A stretch of 45,932 nucleotides of DNA from an uncultured Lachnospiraceae bacterium (GCA_951801245.1 CATOMC010000015.1:1-45932); one strand, 5' to 3'; positions 34,050 to 42,766 are shown, counted from the first letter of the stretch. The notes: generated from the letters alone by a model not told the origin. Numbers and translations: made by a program.

Positions 34050-35552
34050 ATGAGCCTGCTTAAAATGAATGGCATTACGAAGTCCTTTAACGGTGTTACC
34101 GTCCTGCAGGATGTGAATCTGACTGTGGGCAGAGGAGAGGTACACGCACTCCTGGGTGAAAACGGCGCCGGTAAATCGACACTGATGAATGTACTCACCG
34201 GCGTGTTCCCAAGAGATGCCGGCACGATTGTCTTTGACGGAAATGATGTGGGTGTGGTGACGATCAGACAGTCAGAGGAGATGGGAATCGCATTTGTACA
34301 TCAGGAACTGAATTTGTTTAATGATCTGCGGGTTTATGAAAATATTTTCCTTGGCAGAGAATACTGCAGCCGTACAGGGAAGCTTGACAAAAAGAGGATG
34401 ATTGTCGAGGCAGGTCAGCTTTTTGAAGAACTCGGAGTGGATATGGATCCGACCGAAGTTGTGGCGAATCTCAAGACGAGCCAAAAGCAGCTTCTGGAAA
34501 TCTCCAAGGCATTGTTTTTCAAGGCAAAACTTCTGATCCTGGATGAGCCGACGACTTCGCTGAATAATGATGAGGTGGACCATCTCTTCCATATTGTAAA
34601 CAATTTGAAAAAAGAAAACGGCACATCTTTTATTTTTATCTCCCATAAAATGCCGGAAATCTTTGCCCTTTCCGACTGCTATACTGTGTTTCGAAACGGG
34701 CGGTTTATTGCAACCGGGCGGATAGACGAGACAGACCCGGAGAAGGTCACACGCCTGATGGTAGGGGAGGGGTATTCGACGAAGGATGTGTATGAGAAGC
34801 GTAAGACAGAGGGTGAAATCCTGCAATTAGAGCATTTCACAGGTCCGGGATTCTCGGACGTGAATCTGACGGTGGAAAAAGGACAGATTATCGGGCTCAC
34901 CGGACTGCAGGGAGCCGGCAGCAGTGAGTTGATGCAGTGTATGTTTGGCAGTACCGTGCCAACGGGCGGACAGATGCGGATACATGGACAAATGCTGCCG
35001 TCCCATTCCATACATAATGCCATGAAAGCCGGGATTGCCATGCTGGCGGCGAACCGGAAGGAAAATTCCGTGCTGCCGGATATGGATCTTCTGGAAAATA
35101 TGTATATATCGGAACACACGCTGTCGGCCTGGAAAGTACCGATTAACAGACGGGCGGAACAGAACAAATTCGAACAGTACCGAAAGCTGCTCAATATTAA
35201 GGCACAGGGCAGTGAAAGTTCAATCCTTTCCCTGAGCGGGGGAAACCAGCAGAAAGTCTTTATTGCCAGGTGGTTAAATACGGATGCGGAAGTTTTGCTT
35301 TTTGACAATCCCACGCAGGGAATCGATGTGGGTGCAAAGGCGGAGATTTATAAACTGATTCTGGAACTGGCTAAGAGCGGCAAAACAATATTGATCAATA
35401 CGCTGGAGATTCCGGAGATACAGAAGGTGGCAGACTACTGTGTGGTATTTTACAACGGAAGCATTATCAAAGTGCTGAGGCATGATGAGATTGACGAGAC
35501 AACAGTCATGCTGTATTCAACAAATGCGATTCATTCTGAGGAGGTATCATAA
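34050..35552 (+). CDS. Sugar ABC transporter ATP-binding protein (RbsA/MglA type)
   Basis: This 500-residue protein has two nucleotide-binding domains. The first has GENGAGKSTLMNV (Walker A), LKTSQKQLLEISKAL (a relaxed signature) and LLILDEPTTSL (Walker B). The second has GLQGAGSSE (degenerate Walker A, usual in this family), LSGGNQQKV and LLFDNPTQGIDVGAKAEI. This is the fused ATPase of a monosaccharide importer. AGGAGGAATAGGA precedes the ATG. Confidence 0.94.
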   Translation: MSLLKMNGITKSFNGVTVLQDVNLTVGRGEVHALLGENGAGKSTLMNVLTGVFPRDAGTIVFDGNDVGVVTIRQSEEMGIAFVHQELNLFNDLRVYENIFLGREYCSRTGKLDKKRMIVEAGQLFEELGVDMDPTEVVANLKTSQKQLLEISKALFFKAKLLILDEPTTSLNNDEVDHLFHIVNNLKKENGTSFIFISHKMPEIFALSDCYTVFRNGRFIATGRIDETDPEKVTRLMVGEGYSTKDVYEKRKTEGEILQLEHFTGPGFSDVNLTVEKGQIIGLTGLQGAGSSELMQCMFGSTVPTGGQMRIHGQMLPSHSIHNAMKAGIAMLAANRKENSVLPDMDLLENMYISEHTLSAWKVPINRRAEQNKFEQYRKLLNIKAQGSESSILSLSGGNQQKVFIARWLNTDAEVLLFDNPTQGIDVGAKAEIYKLILELAKSGKTILINTLEIPEIQKVADYCVVFYNGSIIKVLRHDEIDETTVMLYSTNAIHSEEVS

Positions 35553-36589
35553 TGGGGGCAGAGCAAAAGAATAAAAATTTTATTATGGGAAAGAAGATAA
35601 CCGGATATTTGGGGGAGTACAGTTTCATCATTGTTTTTTTTCTGATTTTTATCGTCTATGTGCTGACGTGTGAGGGGCTGACGTGGAGCGGTATGATGAA
35701 TATTTTCAGACATTCAGCCGTAGTGGGTATTATCGCCATCGGTATGGGTCTGATCTGTCTGACCGGGGAAATTGACCTGTCGGTTGGCTCCATGCTGGCA
35801 CTGGATGCAGGATTTTCTGTTATTATCTTTAATATCACAGGAAGCATTATGGCGACGTTTACATTTGCGCTTGCATTTGGTGCAGCCTGCGGGATCATCA
35901 ACGGTTTGCTGGTGGGTTATGTCAAGATGCCGGCATTTATTGTAACATTGGCTACGATGCTGATCTTCCGTTCTTTTGCACAGTATTTTTGCCAGCATAT
36001 TGACAAGCAGTTGTTGGGCGGCGGAAGTTCTGTATACCGTATGAGTATGGAGTGGTCAGCTTATGATGTGCTGTATCGGTTTGGTAACGGTAAGGTTGCG
36101 ACGCTCCCTATCGTAGGGCTGGTTCTTTTTATCATCACAGCATTGTTTGTGTATATCGCTACCAGTACCAAGTACGGCAAGAAAGTGTATGCGGTGGGCA
36201 GTAATGAAAAGGGAGCGCAGATGGCAGGTATCAATGTGAGCCTGATGAAAGTCACGGTCTTTACCATAGCGGGAATTCTTGTGGGCGTGGCGGCCTTTTT
36301 GTGGGTGGTGATGAATGCCTCGGCCGATCCGGCAACGACCGGAAACAGTTATGAGATGTATGCGATTGCGGCTGTTGTGCTTGGCGGGATTAGTATGTCC
36401 GGCGGTAAGGGAAAATGTCTGGGTATCTTTTTCGGGGCGCTTTCCTATACGATCATTGACAAAATTATCGTGGCGCTGAAGATGGACTCTCTGATCAACA
36501 ATGCAGTCAAAGGTATTATCCTTATCCTTGTGATCATGATTCAGATCATGGGGCCGCAGATAAAGAGGCGGTTTGCGCACCGGGGATAA
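35552..36589 (+). CDS. Sugar ABC transporter permease (RbsC type)
   Basis: This 345-residue polytopic protein has the family motifs GEIDLSVGSMLALDA and VYAVGSNEKGAQMAGI. AIAAVVLGGISMSGGKG carries the conserved loop that contacts the ATPase. It forms the channel of the importer encoded upstream. Its ATG overlaps the stop of the ATPase gene by one base. Confidence 0.93.
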   Translation: MGAEQKNKNFIMGKKITGYLGEYSFIIVFFLIFIVYVLTCEGLTWSGMMNIFRHSAVVGIIAIGMGLICLTGEIDLSVGSMLALDAGFSVIIFNITGSIMATFTFALAFGAACGIINGLLVGYVKMPAFIVTLATMLIFRSFAQYFCQHIDKQLLGGGSSVYRMSMEWSAYDVLYRFGNGKVATLPIVGLVLFIITALFVYIATSTKYGKKVYAVGSNEKGAQMAGINVSLMKVTVFTIAGILVGVAAFLWVVMNASADPATTGNSYEMYAIAAVVLGGISMSGGKGKCLGIFFGALSYTIIDKIIVALKMDSLINNAVKGIILILVIMIQIMGPQIKRRFAHRG

Positions 36590-36606
36590 GAGAATGTGGT
36601 ATATGA

Positions 36607-36635
36607 TTGAAAAAAAGAGGTTATTTTAGTATAAT
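36607..36635 (+). promoter_or_regulatory. Strong sigma-A-type promoter before the NhaC leader
   Basis: TTGAAA (36607-36612) and a perfect TATAAT (36630-36635) are 17 bases apart, starting 18 bases after the permease stop. RNA would begin near 36642 and run at once into a terminator-like hairpin. Confidence 0.7.
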
Positions 36636-36641
36636 AAAGCC

Positions 36642-36688
36642 AAGGCGGGGTGAGAGATTTGAACAAGATGTCTGTCCCGCCCTTTTTG
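36642..36688 (+). terminator. GC hairpin and T run in the NhaC leader
   Basis: GGCGGG (36644-36649) pairs with CCCGCC (36676-36681), with a partly paired interior, followed by TTTTT (36683-36687). It begins about where the promoter's transcript should, so it may be an attenuator as well as the end of the ABC-operon transcript. Confidence 0.65.
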
Positions 36689-36760
36689 ATTCTTGTAAGA
36701 GCAGTGGTTTACATAACAATATTTTGCTTTTAGGTGTAAACACGCTGAGATGGGAGGAGT

Positions 36761-38131
36761 ATGGGAAAGAAAACGAAACGGTTGGAATTTAGGCTGGGCG
36801 CTTTGGGAAGGTTTGTGCCGCTTCTTGCGGCGGCCGGTATGATTCTGTGGGCGGCCTGCAGTCAGTCTAATGTAAACGGATATGTGATAGCCTTTTTTGG
36901 GGCGCTCGTTGCCGGTGCCCTTTTTGCCAGAGACGATAAGGCATATGGTGAGGCAATTGTATATGGATTATGTAAACCAATGTTCGCCGTGATCGTGCTG
37001 GCCGTGATGCTGGCGGCGGTTTCCGGTAAGCTGATTTCGGCAAGCGGTATGGTACAGACCATCGCCAGTTATGTGGTGGCGGTGGGACTGACCGGCAGAT
37101 GGTTTGTAGCGGCGGCGTTTCTGATCACCTGTCTGCTGGCCTTTTCTACGGGAACATCGGTGGGGACTTATTTTGTGGTCATTCCGATTCTGTTTCCGGT
37201 GGGCGTGATGGCGGGTGTGGCGCCTGCGTATATGATCGGCGCCATTGTTTCTGGTGCCGCCTTTGGCGATAACTTAGGACCCATCTCCGACACGACCATA
37301 GCTTCTTCTTCCACGCAGCATGCGGACTTAGGGAAGGTGGTCAAAACAAGGATGCGTTACAGTATCCCGGCGGCAGTGGGAGCGCTTGTACTTTTTCTGC
37401 TCTTTACGAAGACAGGAAGCGCAGGAATGAATCCCGGCGCAGCGCAGGATGTGGCAGTCCGGCCGCTCAGTCTGATCATGCTGGTGGTGCCGGTCACGAT
37501 TGTGGCGCTGTGTCTGATGCGTAGGCATCTGATCATGGCCCTGTCCTACGGCATTCTGGCAGGCGCGGCGGCCGGACTTTTGAGCGGTATTTATAAGGTA
37601 ACGGATCTGGTGGCTTTTCCGGGCGGCTTTGCCGTGTCCGGTCTGGTGACGGAGGCCATTGGCGGGACGGCAGGTACGGTGGCGATGCTGATCGCGGTAT
37701 TTGCCCTGCTTGGCGTGATGGAACAAAGCGGCCTGTTCGAAGATGTGGGAGCGCTGCTGCAGCGTTTTGCCGGAAACGAACGGAGCACGGAGGCGACCAT
37801 TGTACTTTCAACCGGGATTCTTAGTATGATTACGGGTGTTATCTCCGTGGCAATCGTAGCCCTGGGCGATTTGGTGAATGAAATCGGCGAGAAAGCGGGG
37901 GTGGACCGTTACCGCAGGGCTAATCTCTTAGACTGCACGGGCTGTGTGTTCTGTTTCCTTTCGCCCTGGACCGTGCACTGCGTGATCCCGGCACAGCAGT
38001 CGGCTCAGTTCGGAGAGGCGTATGCGGTGGCACCTGCACAGATCCCCTTTGTGAACTATTATTCCATCTGTATGCTGGTCATCCTTGTGACGGCCATTGT
38101 GACCGGATATGGACGCTCTCGTGATATGTAA
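36761..38131 (+). CDS. Na+/H+ antiporter, NhaC family
   Basis: This membrane protein of about 456 residues has around 11 hydrophobic segments and NhaC-type motifs FSTGTSVGTYFVVIPILFP and GDNLGPISDTTIASSS, which line the ion path. Such proteins move Na+ out against H+, or exchange other small solutes. GGGAGG lies 3 bases before the ATG, an unusually short gap. The mRNA leader may be regulated. Confidence 0.88.
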   Translation: MGKKTKRLEFRLGALGRFVPLLAAAGMILWAACSQSNVNGYVIAFFGALVAGALFARDDKAYGEAIVYGLCKPMFAVIVLAVMLAAVSGKLISASGMVQTIASYVVAVGLTGRWFVAAAFLITCLLAFSTGTSVGTYFVVIPILFPVGVMAGVAPAYMIGAIVSGAAFGDNLGPISDTTIASSSTQHADLGKVVKTRMRYSIPAAVGALVLFLLFTKTGSAGMNPGAAQDVAVRPLSLIMLVVPVTIVALCLMRRHLIMALSYGILAGAAAGLLSGIYKVTDLVAFPGGFAVSGLVTEAIGGTAGTVAMLIAVFALLGVMEQSGLFEDVGALLQRFAGNERSTEATIVLSTGILSMITGVISVAIVALGDLVNEIGEKAGVDRYRRANLLDCTGCVFCFLSPWTVHCVIPAQQSAQFGEAYAVAPAQIPFVNYYSICMLVILVTAIVTGYGRSRDM

Positions 38132-38142
38132 TGCGATGCCTA

Positions 38143-38193
38143 AATGTTCCCCAGACACCGACTATTGTTTATAATAATGGTGAGACGAACATT
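38143..38193. repeat. Nested inverted repeats before the Spo0A-like gene
   Basis: AATGTTC (38143-38149) pairs with GAACATT (38187-38193); inside it CACC (38156-38159) pairs with GGTG (38179-38182). The loop contains TATAAT (38170-38175). It may be a hairpin after the antiporter gene or a regulator site for the next gene; no T run follows. Confidence 0.4.
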
Positions 38194-38307
38194 AAGAAAC
38201 TCTAAGGCTGTAGCAAACGCGGTCTGAAAGTATCTAAATATTGCGCGGACGGCGCAGATTTTCGTGTACGGAAGCAGTACAGTAAAAGGGGAAAACGGAG
38301 GAAACAA

Positions 38308-38829
38308 ATGGAGACATTAAATGTGACAGCGACACGCGATCAGGAGCAGTTTTATCGGATCATCAATAATCTGATCAGCACGAATAAAGAGTTTCAGATT
38401 ATGATTACCGTTCCGTCCGGTGAGGCGGAGCAGGTGACAGCAGGGGCACCTGTACCGGCAGTGGCACAACCGGTCGTGAGGGATCTGGAAAAGGATGTGA
38501 CGGATATGATTCATGAGATCGGGGTGCCCGCCCATATCAAAGGATATCAATATCTGCGGGAGGCCATTATGATGTCGGTGGAAGACGTGGAGATGCTTGG
38601 TTCGATCACGAAGATACTGTATCCCACCATTGCCAAGAAATATCAGACCACGCCCAGCCGGGTGGAACGTGCCATACGCCATGCCATAGAAGTGGCCTGG
38701 TCCAGGGGCCGGATGGAGACGCTGGATGCGCTTTTTGGGTATACGATCAATACGGGAAAGGGAAAGCCGACCAACTCGGAGTTTATTGCGTTAATAGCGG
38801 ATAAAATAAGATTACAATATCGGCGTTAA
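38308..38829 (+). CDS. Receiver-less Spo0A-like DNA-binding protein
   Basis: This 173-residue protein has a C-terminal domain (about 60-172) closely like the Spo0A effector domain: [31 protein letters not shown], the helix-turn-helix [18 protein letters not shown] (115-131) and [18 protein letters not shown]. The recognition helix is intact, so 0A-box binding is likely. In place of the ~120-residue receiver domain with its phosphorylated Asp there are only about 58 residues, which I do not recognise ([19 protein letters not shown], then an Ala/Pro/Val-rich linker). It has no neighbour of obvious function, and GGAGGAAAC precedes the ATG. It could be a competitor or an unphosphorylated partner of a full Spo0A, a heterodimer former, or a differently controlled regulator. 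Domain identity is firm; role is a guess. Confidence 0.85.
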   Translation: METLNVTATRDQEQFYRIINNLISTNKEFQIMITVPSGEAEQVTAGAPVPAVAQPVVRDLEKDVTDMIHEIGVPAHIKGYQYLREAIMMSVEDVEMLGSITKILYPTIAKKYQTTPSRVERAIRHAIEVAWSRGRMETLDALFGYTINTGKGKPTNSEFIALIADKIRLQYRR

Positions 38830-38849
38830 TTTTCAAAATAATCCTTTTA

Positions 38850-38878
38850 TTGCCACGTAAAATATTGTATACTATGCT
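38850..38878 (+). promoter_or_regulatory. Candidate promoter of glgA
   Basis: TTGCCA (38850-38855) and TATGCT (38873-38878) are separated by 17 bases. TATACT at 38868-38873 is an overlapping alternative -10. It lies 57 bases before the glgA ATG. Confidence 0.4.
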
Positions 38879-38935
38879 GTAAGAGATTTATGCGCATAGC
38901 CATGTGAGCAGGCAATTTATAGTTGGAGGGTTATC

Positions 38936-40381
38936 ATGAAAAAAATCTTATTTGTTGCATCGGAGGGCGTACCTTTTATCAAGACAGGCGGGTTGGCGGA
39001 CGTAGTCGGATCTCTGCCGAAATGTATTGATAAGGAATATTTTGATGTGAGAGTCATTCTTCCCAAGTATACCTGTATGAAGCAGGAGATGAAGGATAAA
39101 CTCGCATACAAGACGCATTTTTACATGGATTTCCACTGGAAAGAGGAGTACGTTGGTATTTTAGAAGCTGAGGTGGACGGCGTGAAGTATTATTTCATCG
39201 ACAATGAAAGTTACTTCAACGGTTTTCAGCCATATAGTGACAACGCATTGTTTGAGATCGAGAAGTATTCCTTTTTCTGTAAGGCGGCGTTGTGTATTCT
39301 TCCGGTGATTGATTTCAGGCCGGATCTGATTCACTGTCATGACTGGCAGACCGGACTGATTCCGGTATATTTAAAAGAACGATTCCAGGGCGGAGAGTTC
39401 TACAGAGGGATTAAGACTGTGATGACGATTCACAATCTGAAATTCCAGGGTAAATGGAGTGTGAAGGAGGTCAAAGAGATTACGGGACTTCCGGGATATT
39501 TCTTTACGGCGGACAAACTGGAAGCCTATAAGGATGCCAATCTCTTAAAGGGAGGCTTGGTGTATGCGGATGCGATCACCACGGTCAGCGACACTTATGC
39601 AGAGGAGATTAAGACCGCGTTCTACGGCGAGGGGCTCAACGGCCTGTTATGTGCCAGAGCGGGAGACCTTCGTGGTATTGTGAATGGTATTGATTATGAT
39701 GAGTTTAATCCGGAAACGGATGTCAATATTGAGTTTAAATACAATGCAATCAATTTCCGCAAGGAGAAGATTAAGAATAAGCGTGCTCTGCAGGCGGAAC
39801 TGGGACTGAATCAGGATGACAGAACGATGCTGATCGGTATCGTGTCCAGACTGACGGGGCAGAAGGGATTTGACCTGATCGCCTATGTGATGGATGAACT
39901 GTGTCAGGACAATGTGCAGATCGTTGTGCTTGGTACAGGCGAGGAGCAGTATGAGAATATGTTCCGTCATTTTGACTGGAAATATCATGGCAAGGTATCG
40001 GCGAATATTTACTATTCGGATGCTCTTTCCCATAAGATCTATGCAGCAAGTGATGCGTTCCTGATGCCTTCTTTATTTGAACCCTGCGGCTTAAGCCAGT
40101 TGATGTCCCTGCGCTATGGCACGGTGCCGATCGTGCGGGAGACCGGTGGTCTGAAAGACACGGTACAGGCATACAATGAGTATGAGGGAACTGGTACCGG
40201 ATTTAGCTTTACCAATTATAACGCCCATGAGATGCTGGGAACGATCCGTTATGCGGAGCATATCTACTACGACAAGAAACGTGAATGGAATAAGATCGTA
40301 GACAGAGGTATGGCGGCAGATTTCTCCTGGCAGGTATCGGCGAGAAAATATCAGGAAATGTATGATTGGCTGATTGGATAA
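38936..40381 (+). CDS. glgA: Glycogen synthase (ADP-glucose type)
   Basis: The GT5 enzyme extends alpha-1,4-glucan from ADP-glucose. The 481-residue protein has the start motif KTGGLADVVGSLPK (the ADP-glucose binding Lys), CHDWQTGLIPVYLKE and GIVSRLTGQKGFDLI. The C-terminal sequence has SLFEPCGLSQLMSLRYGTVPIVRETGGLKDTV. Length is normal. It stands alone, without glgB, glgC or glgD next to it. GGAGGGTTATC precedes the ATG. Confidence 0.96.
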   Translation: MKKILFVASEGVPFIKTGGLADVVGSLPKCIDKEYFDVRVILPKYTCMKQEMKDKLAYKTHFYMDFHWKEEYVGILEAEVDGVKYYFIDNESYFNGFQPYSDNALFEIEKYSFFCKAALCILPVIDFRPDLIHCHDWQTGLIPVYLKERFQGGEFYRGIKTVMTIHNLKFQGKWSVKEVKEITGLPGYFFTADKLEAYKDANLLKGGLVYADAITTVSDTYAEEIKTAFYGEGLNGLLCARAGDLRGIVNGIDYDEFNPETDVNIEFKYNAINFRKEKIKNKRALQAELGLNQDDRTMLIGIVSRLTGQKGFDLIAYVMDELCQDNVQIVVLGTGEEQYENMFRHFDWKYHGKVSANIYYSDALSHKIYAASDAFLMPSLFEPCGLSQLMSLRYGTVPIVRETGGLKDTVQAYNEYEGTGTGFSFTNYNAHEMLGTIRYAEHIYYDKKREWNKIVDRGMAADFSWQVSARKYQEMYDWLIG

Positions 40382-40403
40382 AAGTTGTAAACGGATATTC
40401 AGG

Positions 40404-40442
40404 AAACGGAAATAATCCATGGATTTGGATTGTTTCCGTTTT
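40404..40442 (+). terminator. Rho-independent terminator after glgA
   Basis: A 15-bp stem, AAACGGAAATAATCC (40404-40418) with GGATTGTTTCCGTTT (40427-40441), has one T-G wobble and an 8-base loop, and ends in TTTT. It starts 22 bases after glgA. Confidence 0.85.
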
Positions 40443-40478
40443 GTATGCATAAACGGGAAGGGAGTGGGCAGAAAGCAG

Positions 40479-42212
40479 ATGGAACAACCAAAGAAAAAAA
40501 ATACGTTCGTGTTCCAGGCAGGTATTCTGGCGGCAGCAGGTATGCTTGTCAAAGTGATCAGCCTGATCTACAGAAGCCCGCTTCTTAGCATCATTGGAAT
40601 CGAAGGTAATGGCTATTACAGCGCAGCGATCAATATCTATACGATCATTCTTCTCATTTCTTCTTATAGTATCCCTTCGGCAATCTCCAAGGTGATTGCC
40701 CAGCGACTTGCTTTTAAGGAATACCGCAATGCCCAGAGAGTCTTCGTCTGTGCACTTCTTTATGTACTTATTGTAGGTGGTGTGGCTTCTGTCCTAACCT
40801 TTGTAGGGGCGCCCTATCTGGTGCGGGAGAATCCCAATGCGGTGGTGGCCTTAAGAGTGCTTTCGCCCACCATTTTCTTCTCCGGGTTTCTGGGAGTTTT
40901 GCGGGGATATTTCCAGGCTCACAGTTCCATGCTGCACACTTCCATATCCCAGGTGTTAGAGCAGATTGTGAATGCGGCCATCAGTATTGCGGCGGCGCAG
41001 ATTCTGATCGGTATGGTGATAGATGAGGACAGCACCACCAGAGCTATATATGGATCGGCCGGCAGCGCGGTGGGAACCGGCGCGGGTGTGCTGACGGGGC
41101 TTTTGTTCATGTTCGGCATGTACCGGCTGAACAGTAAGATCATCCGCAGGAGAGTGGAACGGGATCAAAGCTGGCATGAGGAGACCTACCGGGAAATCTT
41201 TAAAGTGATCTTTACCATCGTCACGCCGTTTATCCTGAGCACTTTTATATATAATTGCTCTACCGTTGTAAATATGACGATATATTATCATATCATGGAT
41301 TTTAAACACGTGGACGATGTGATAGCATCCAACCATTACGGGATCTTTGCCACACAGGCTGTGGCGGTCATTAACATTCCGGTGGCCATTGCCTCTGCGA
41401 TGTCTTCTGCCATGATCCCCGGCGTTTCCGCGTCCTATGCACGGGGGGAACTTACACAGACACGCAGGCAGGTATCGAAAGCGATACAGATGACGATGCT
41501 CATTGCGATTCCGGCCATGGTGGGCATGGCGGTTCTGCCAAAGCCTATCATGCAGTTTATTTTTCCACAGAAGGAATCTCTGGATATTGCTTCCGGACTT
41601 CTGGCGGCGCTTTCTGTCACGATTGTGCTCTATGGGCTTTCCACGCTGACCAACGCGGTATTGCAGGGGATCGGCAAAGTCAACACGCCGGTAATCCATG
41701 CGGCGGTCGCGCTGGTAATCCAGGTGGCCGGATTGATCGTACTGCTTTTTCAGACGGAAGTGGATCTCTATGCGCTTGCCTGTGCGAACATATTCTATTC
41801 CCTGGTAGTGTGTCTGTTGAACCAGTGGTCTGTGAAGAGACATCTGGACTACCGGCTGGATATTGTCAAAATATTTATCAAACCGCTTCTGTCGGCAGGT
41901 GTGATGGGTGCAGTGGTTTTTGGCATTTATCATGGCTTGATACTCTTGGTGCCGATCAGCCGTATCGTGCTTCTTGTGGCAATCGGGGCGGGAGCCTGCG
42001 TCTACTTCGCCATCCTGCTGTTGATCGGCGGTGTGAGTGAGGAGGAGTTGCTGGCCTTTCCGAAGGGGACGATGCTGGTCCATCTGGCACATAAGCTGCA
42101 TCTACTGCCGGAGGAAAAGAAGCGCAGGCGTGTCAAAAAGAAAAAAAGGCGCAAACGGAAAAAGAAGTCAGGTAACGTTAAAAATAAAAAGAAATCCGGA
42201 AGAAGAGAATAA
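40479..42212 (+). CDS. MATE/MurJ-superfamily lipid flippase (SpoVB/YtgP-like) with basic tail
   Basis: This polytopic protein of about 577 residues has some 13-14 membrane segments. It has polysaccharide-flippase motifs: GMLVKVISLIYRSPLLSIIG, GIEGNGYYSAAINIYTIIL and SYSIPSAISKVIAQRLA. This group flips lipid-linked sugars, and SpoVB/YtgP members act in spore cortex or cell-wall building. The last ~45 residues are extremely basic (RRRVKKKKRRKRKKK and more Lys-Arg) and cytoplasmic, which is unusual. I chose ATG 40479, because an earlier in-frame ATG is inside the glgA terminator; a GTG at 40464 is possible. Confidence 0.88.
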   Translation: MEQPKKKNTFVFQAGILAAAGMLVKVISLIYRSPLLSIIGIEGNGYYSAAINIYTIILLISSYSIPSAISKVIAQRLAFKEYRNAQRVFVCALLYVLIVGGVASVLTFVGAPYLVRENPNAVVALRVLSPTIFFSGFLGVLRGYFQAHSSMLHTSISQVLEQIVNAAISIAAAQILIGMVIDEDSTTRAIYGSAGSAVGTGAGVLTGLLFMFGMYRLNSKIIRRRVERDQSWHEETYREIFKVIFTIVTPFILSTFIYNCSTVVNMTIYYHIMDFKHVDDVIASNHYGIFATQAVAVINIPVAIASAMSSAMIPGVSASYARGELTQTRRQVSKAIQMTMLIAIPAMVGMAVLPKPIMQFIFPQKESLDIASGLLAALSVTIVLYGLSTLTNAVLQGIGKVNTPVIHAAVALVIQVAGLIVLLFQTEVDLYALACANIFYSLVVCLLNQWSVKRHLDYRLDIVKIFIKPLLSAGVMGAVVFGIYHGLILLVPISRIVLLVAIGAGACVYFAILLLIGGVSEEELLAFPKGTMLVHLAHKLHLLPEEKKRRRVKKKKRRKRKKKSGNVKNKKKSGRRE

Positions 42213-42259
42213 ATGATTGTCCAGACGCTCATACTGTTAAGGACAATCATTTATTTTTT
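42208..42259 (+). terminator. Rho-independent terminator after the flippase gene
   Basis: A perfect 15-bp stem, AATAAATGATTGTCC (42208-42222) and GGACAATCATTTATT (42241-42255), with an 18-base loop and a following T run. The stop codon of the flippase lies within the stem. Confidence 0.85.
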
Positions 42260-42272
42260 AGGAGGGAAGATT

Positions 42273-42458
42273 ATGGCAAACTTATCAGAGCTGGACTTAC
42301 AGAACCTTCGTCATCTTATGGGCGGCTATGATGTAACACACTGCAAGATGAAAGAATATGCAGAATGTGCATCAGACACCAAGGTGAAGCAGTTCTTTGA
42401 GAAAGGTGCGCAGTCTGCGATGCAGAACAAACAGCAGTTGATGGAGTTTTTACAGTAA
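42273..42458 (+). CDS. Small CotF-like spore coat protein
   Basis: This 61-residue protein has the sequence LQNLRHLMGGYDVTHCKMKE and a helical Lys/Gln-rich end, like the small clostridial proteins annotated as spore coat. It pairs with the next gene. GGAGGGAAG precedes the ATG at 42273; a longer in-frame start at 42213 lies inside the terminator. It would coat the spore or act in assembly. Confidence 0.7.
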   Translation: MANLSELDLQNLRHLMGGYDVTHCKMKEYAECASDTKVKQFFEKGAQSAMQNKQQLMEFLQ

Positions 42459-42462
42459 CCGA

Positions 42463-42488
42463 ATTAACGATCATAATTAACGATCATA
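42463..42488 (+). repeat. Perfect 13-base tandem direct repeat
   Basis: ATTAACGATCATA occurs twice head to tail (42463-42475 and 42476-42488) in the gap between the two coat genes. It could be a regulator site or a recent duplication; it changes no coding sequence. Confidence 0.85.
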
Positions 42489-42505
42489 GCAGAAAGGAGC
42501 CTATC

Positions 42506-42766
42506 ATGCAGTTGCAGGAAAAGACAATGGTAGCGGATACTCTTACGGGTATCAATGGAGAACTGGTGCGGTTTGGAGAGATGATCGCACAGACGGAGAA
42601 TAAGGAATTGAAGCAGACACTGAAGCAGTTCCGCAATGCCTGTGAGCAGTCACAGGAGGAACTTTATCAGATCGCCCGCGAGAAGTCTTATTATGTGCCG
42701 GCGGCCAAGGCCACACAGGCGGAGATTGATCATGTGAAGGATCTGTTCTCATCTAAGACTTTGTAA
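42506..42766 (+). CDS. CotF-family spore coat protein
   Basis: This 86-residue helical protein has the CotF-like sequence MVADTLTGINGELVRFGEMI, followed by NACEQSQEELYQIAREKSYY and VPAAKATQAEIDHVKDLF. The fold resembles ferritin-like four-helix halves. It is 47 bases after the smaller coat gene, with AGAAAGGAGCC upstream. It probably belongs to the spore coat. Confidence 0.8.
   Translation: MQLQEKTMVADTLTGINGELVRFGEMIAQTENKELKQTLKQFRNACEQSQEELYQIAREKSYYVPAAKATQAEIDHVKDLFSSKTL

Noticed and set aside
36741..36757. CTGAGA before the NhaC gene, reminiscent of a TPP riboswitch
   Set aside because: The other TPP elements (such as the GAACCTGATCTGG-type region) are absent, and the gene is not a thiamine gene.
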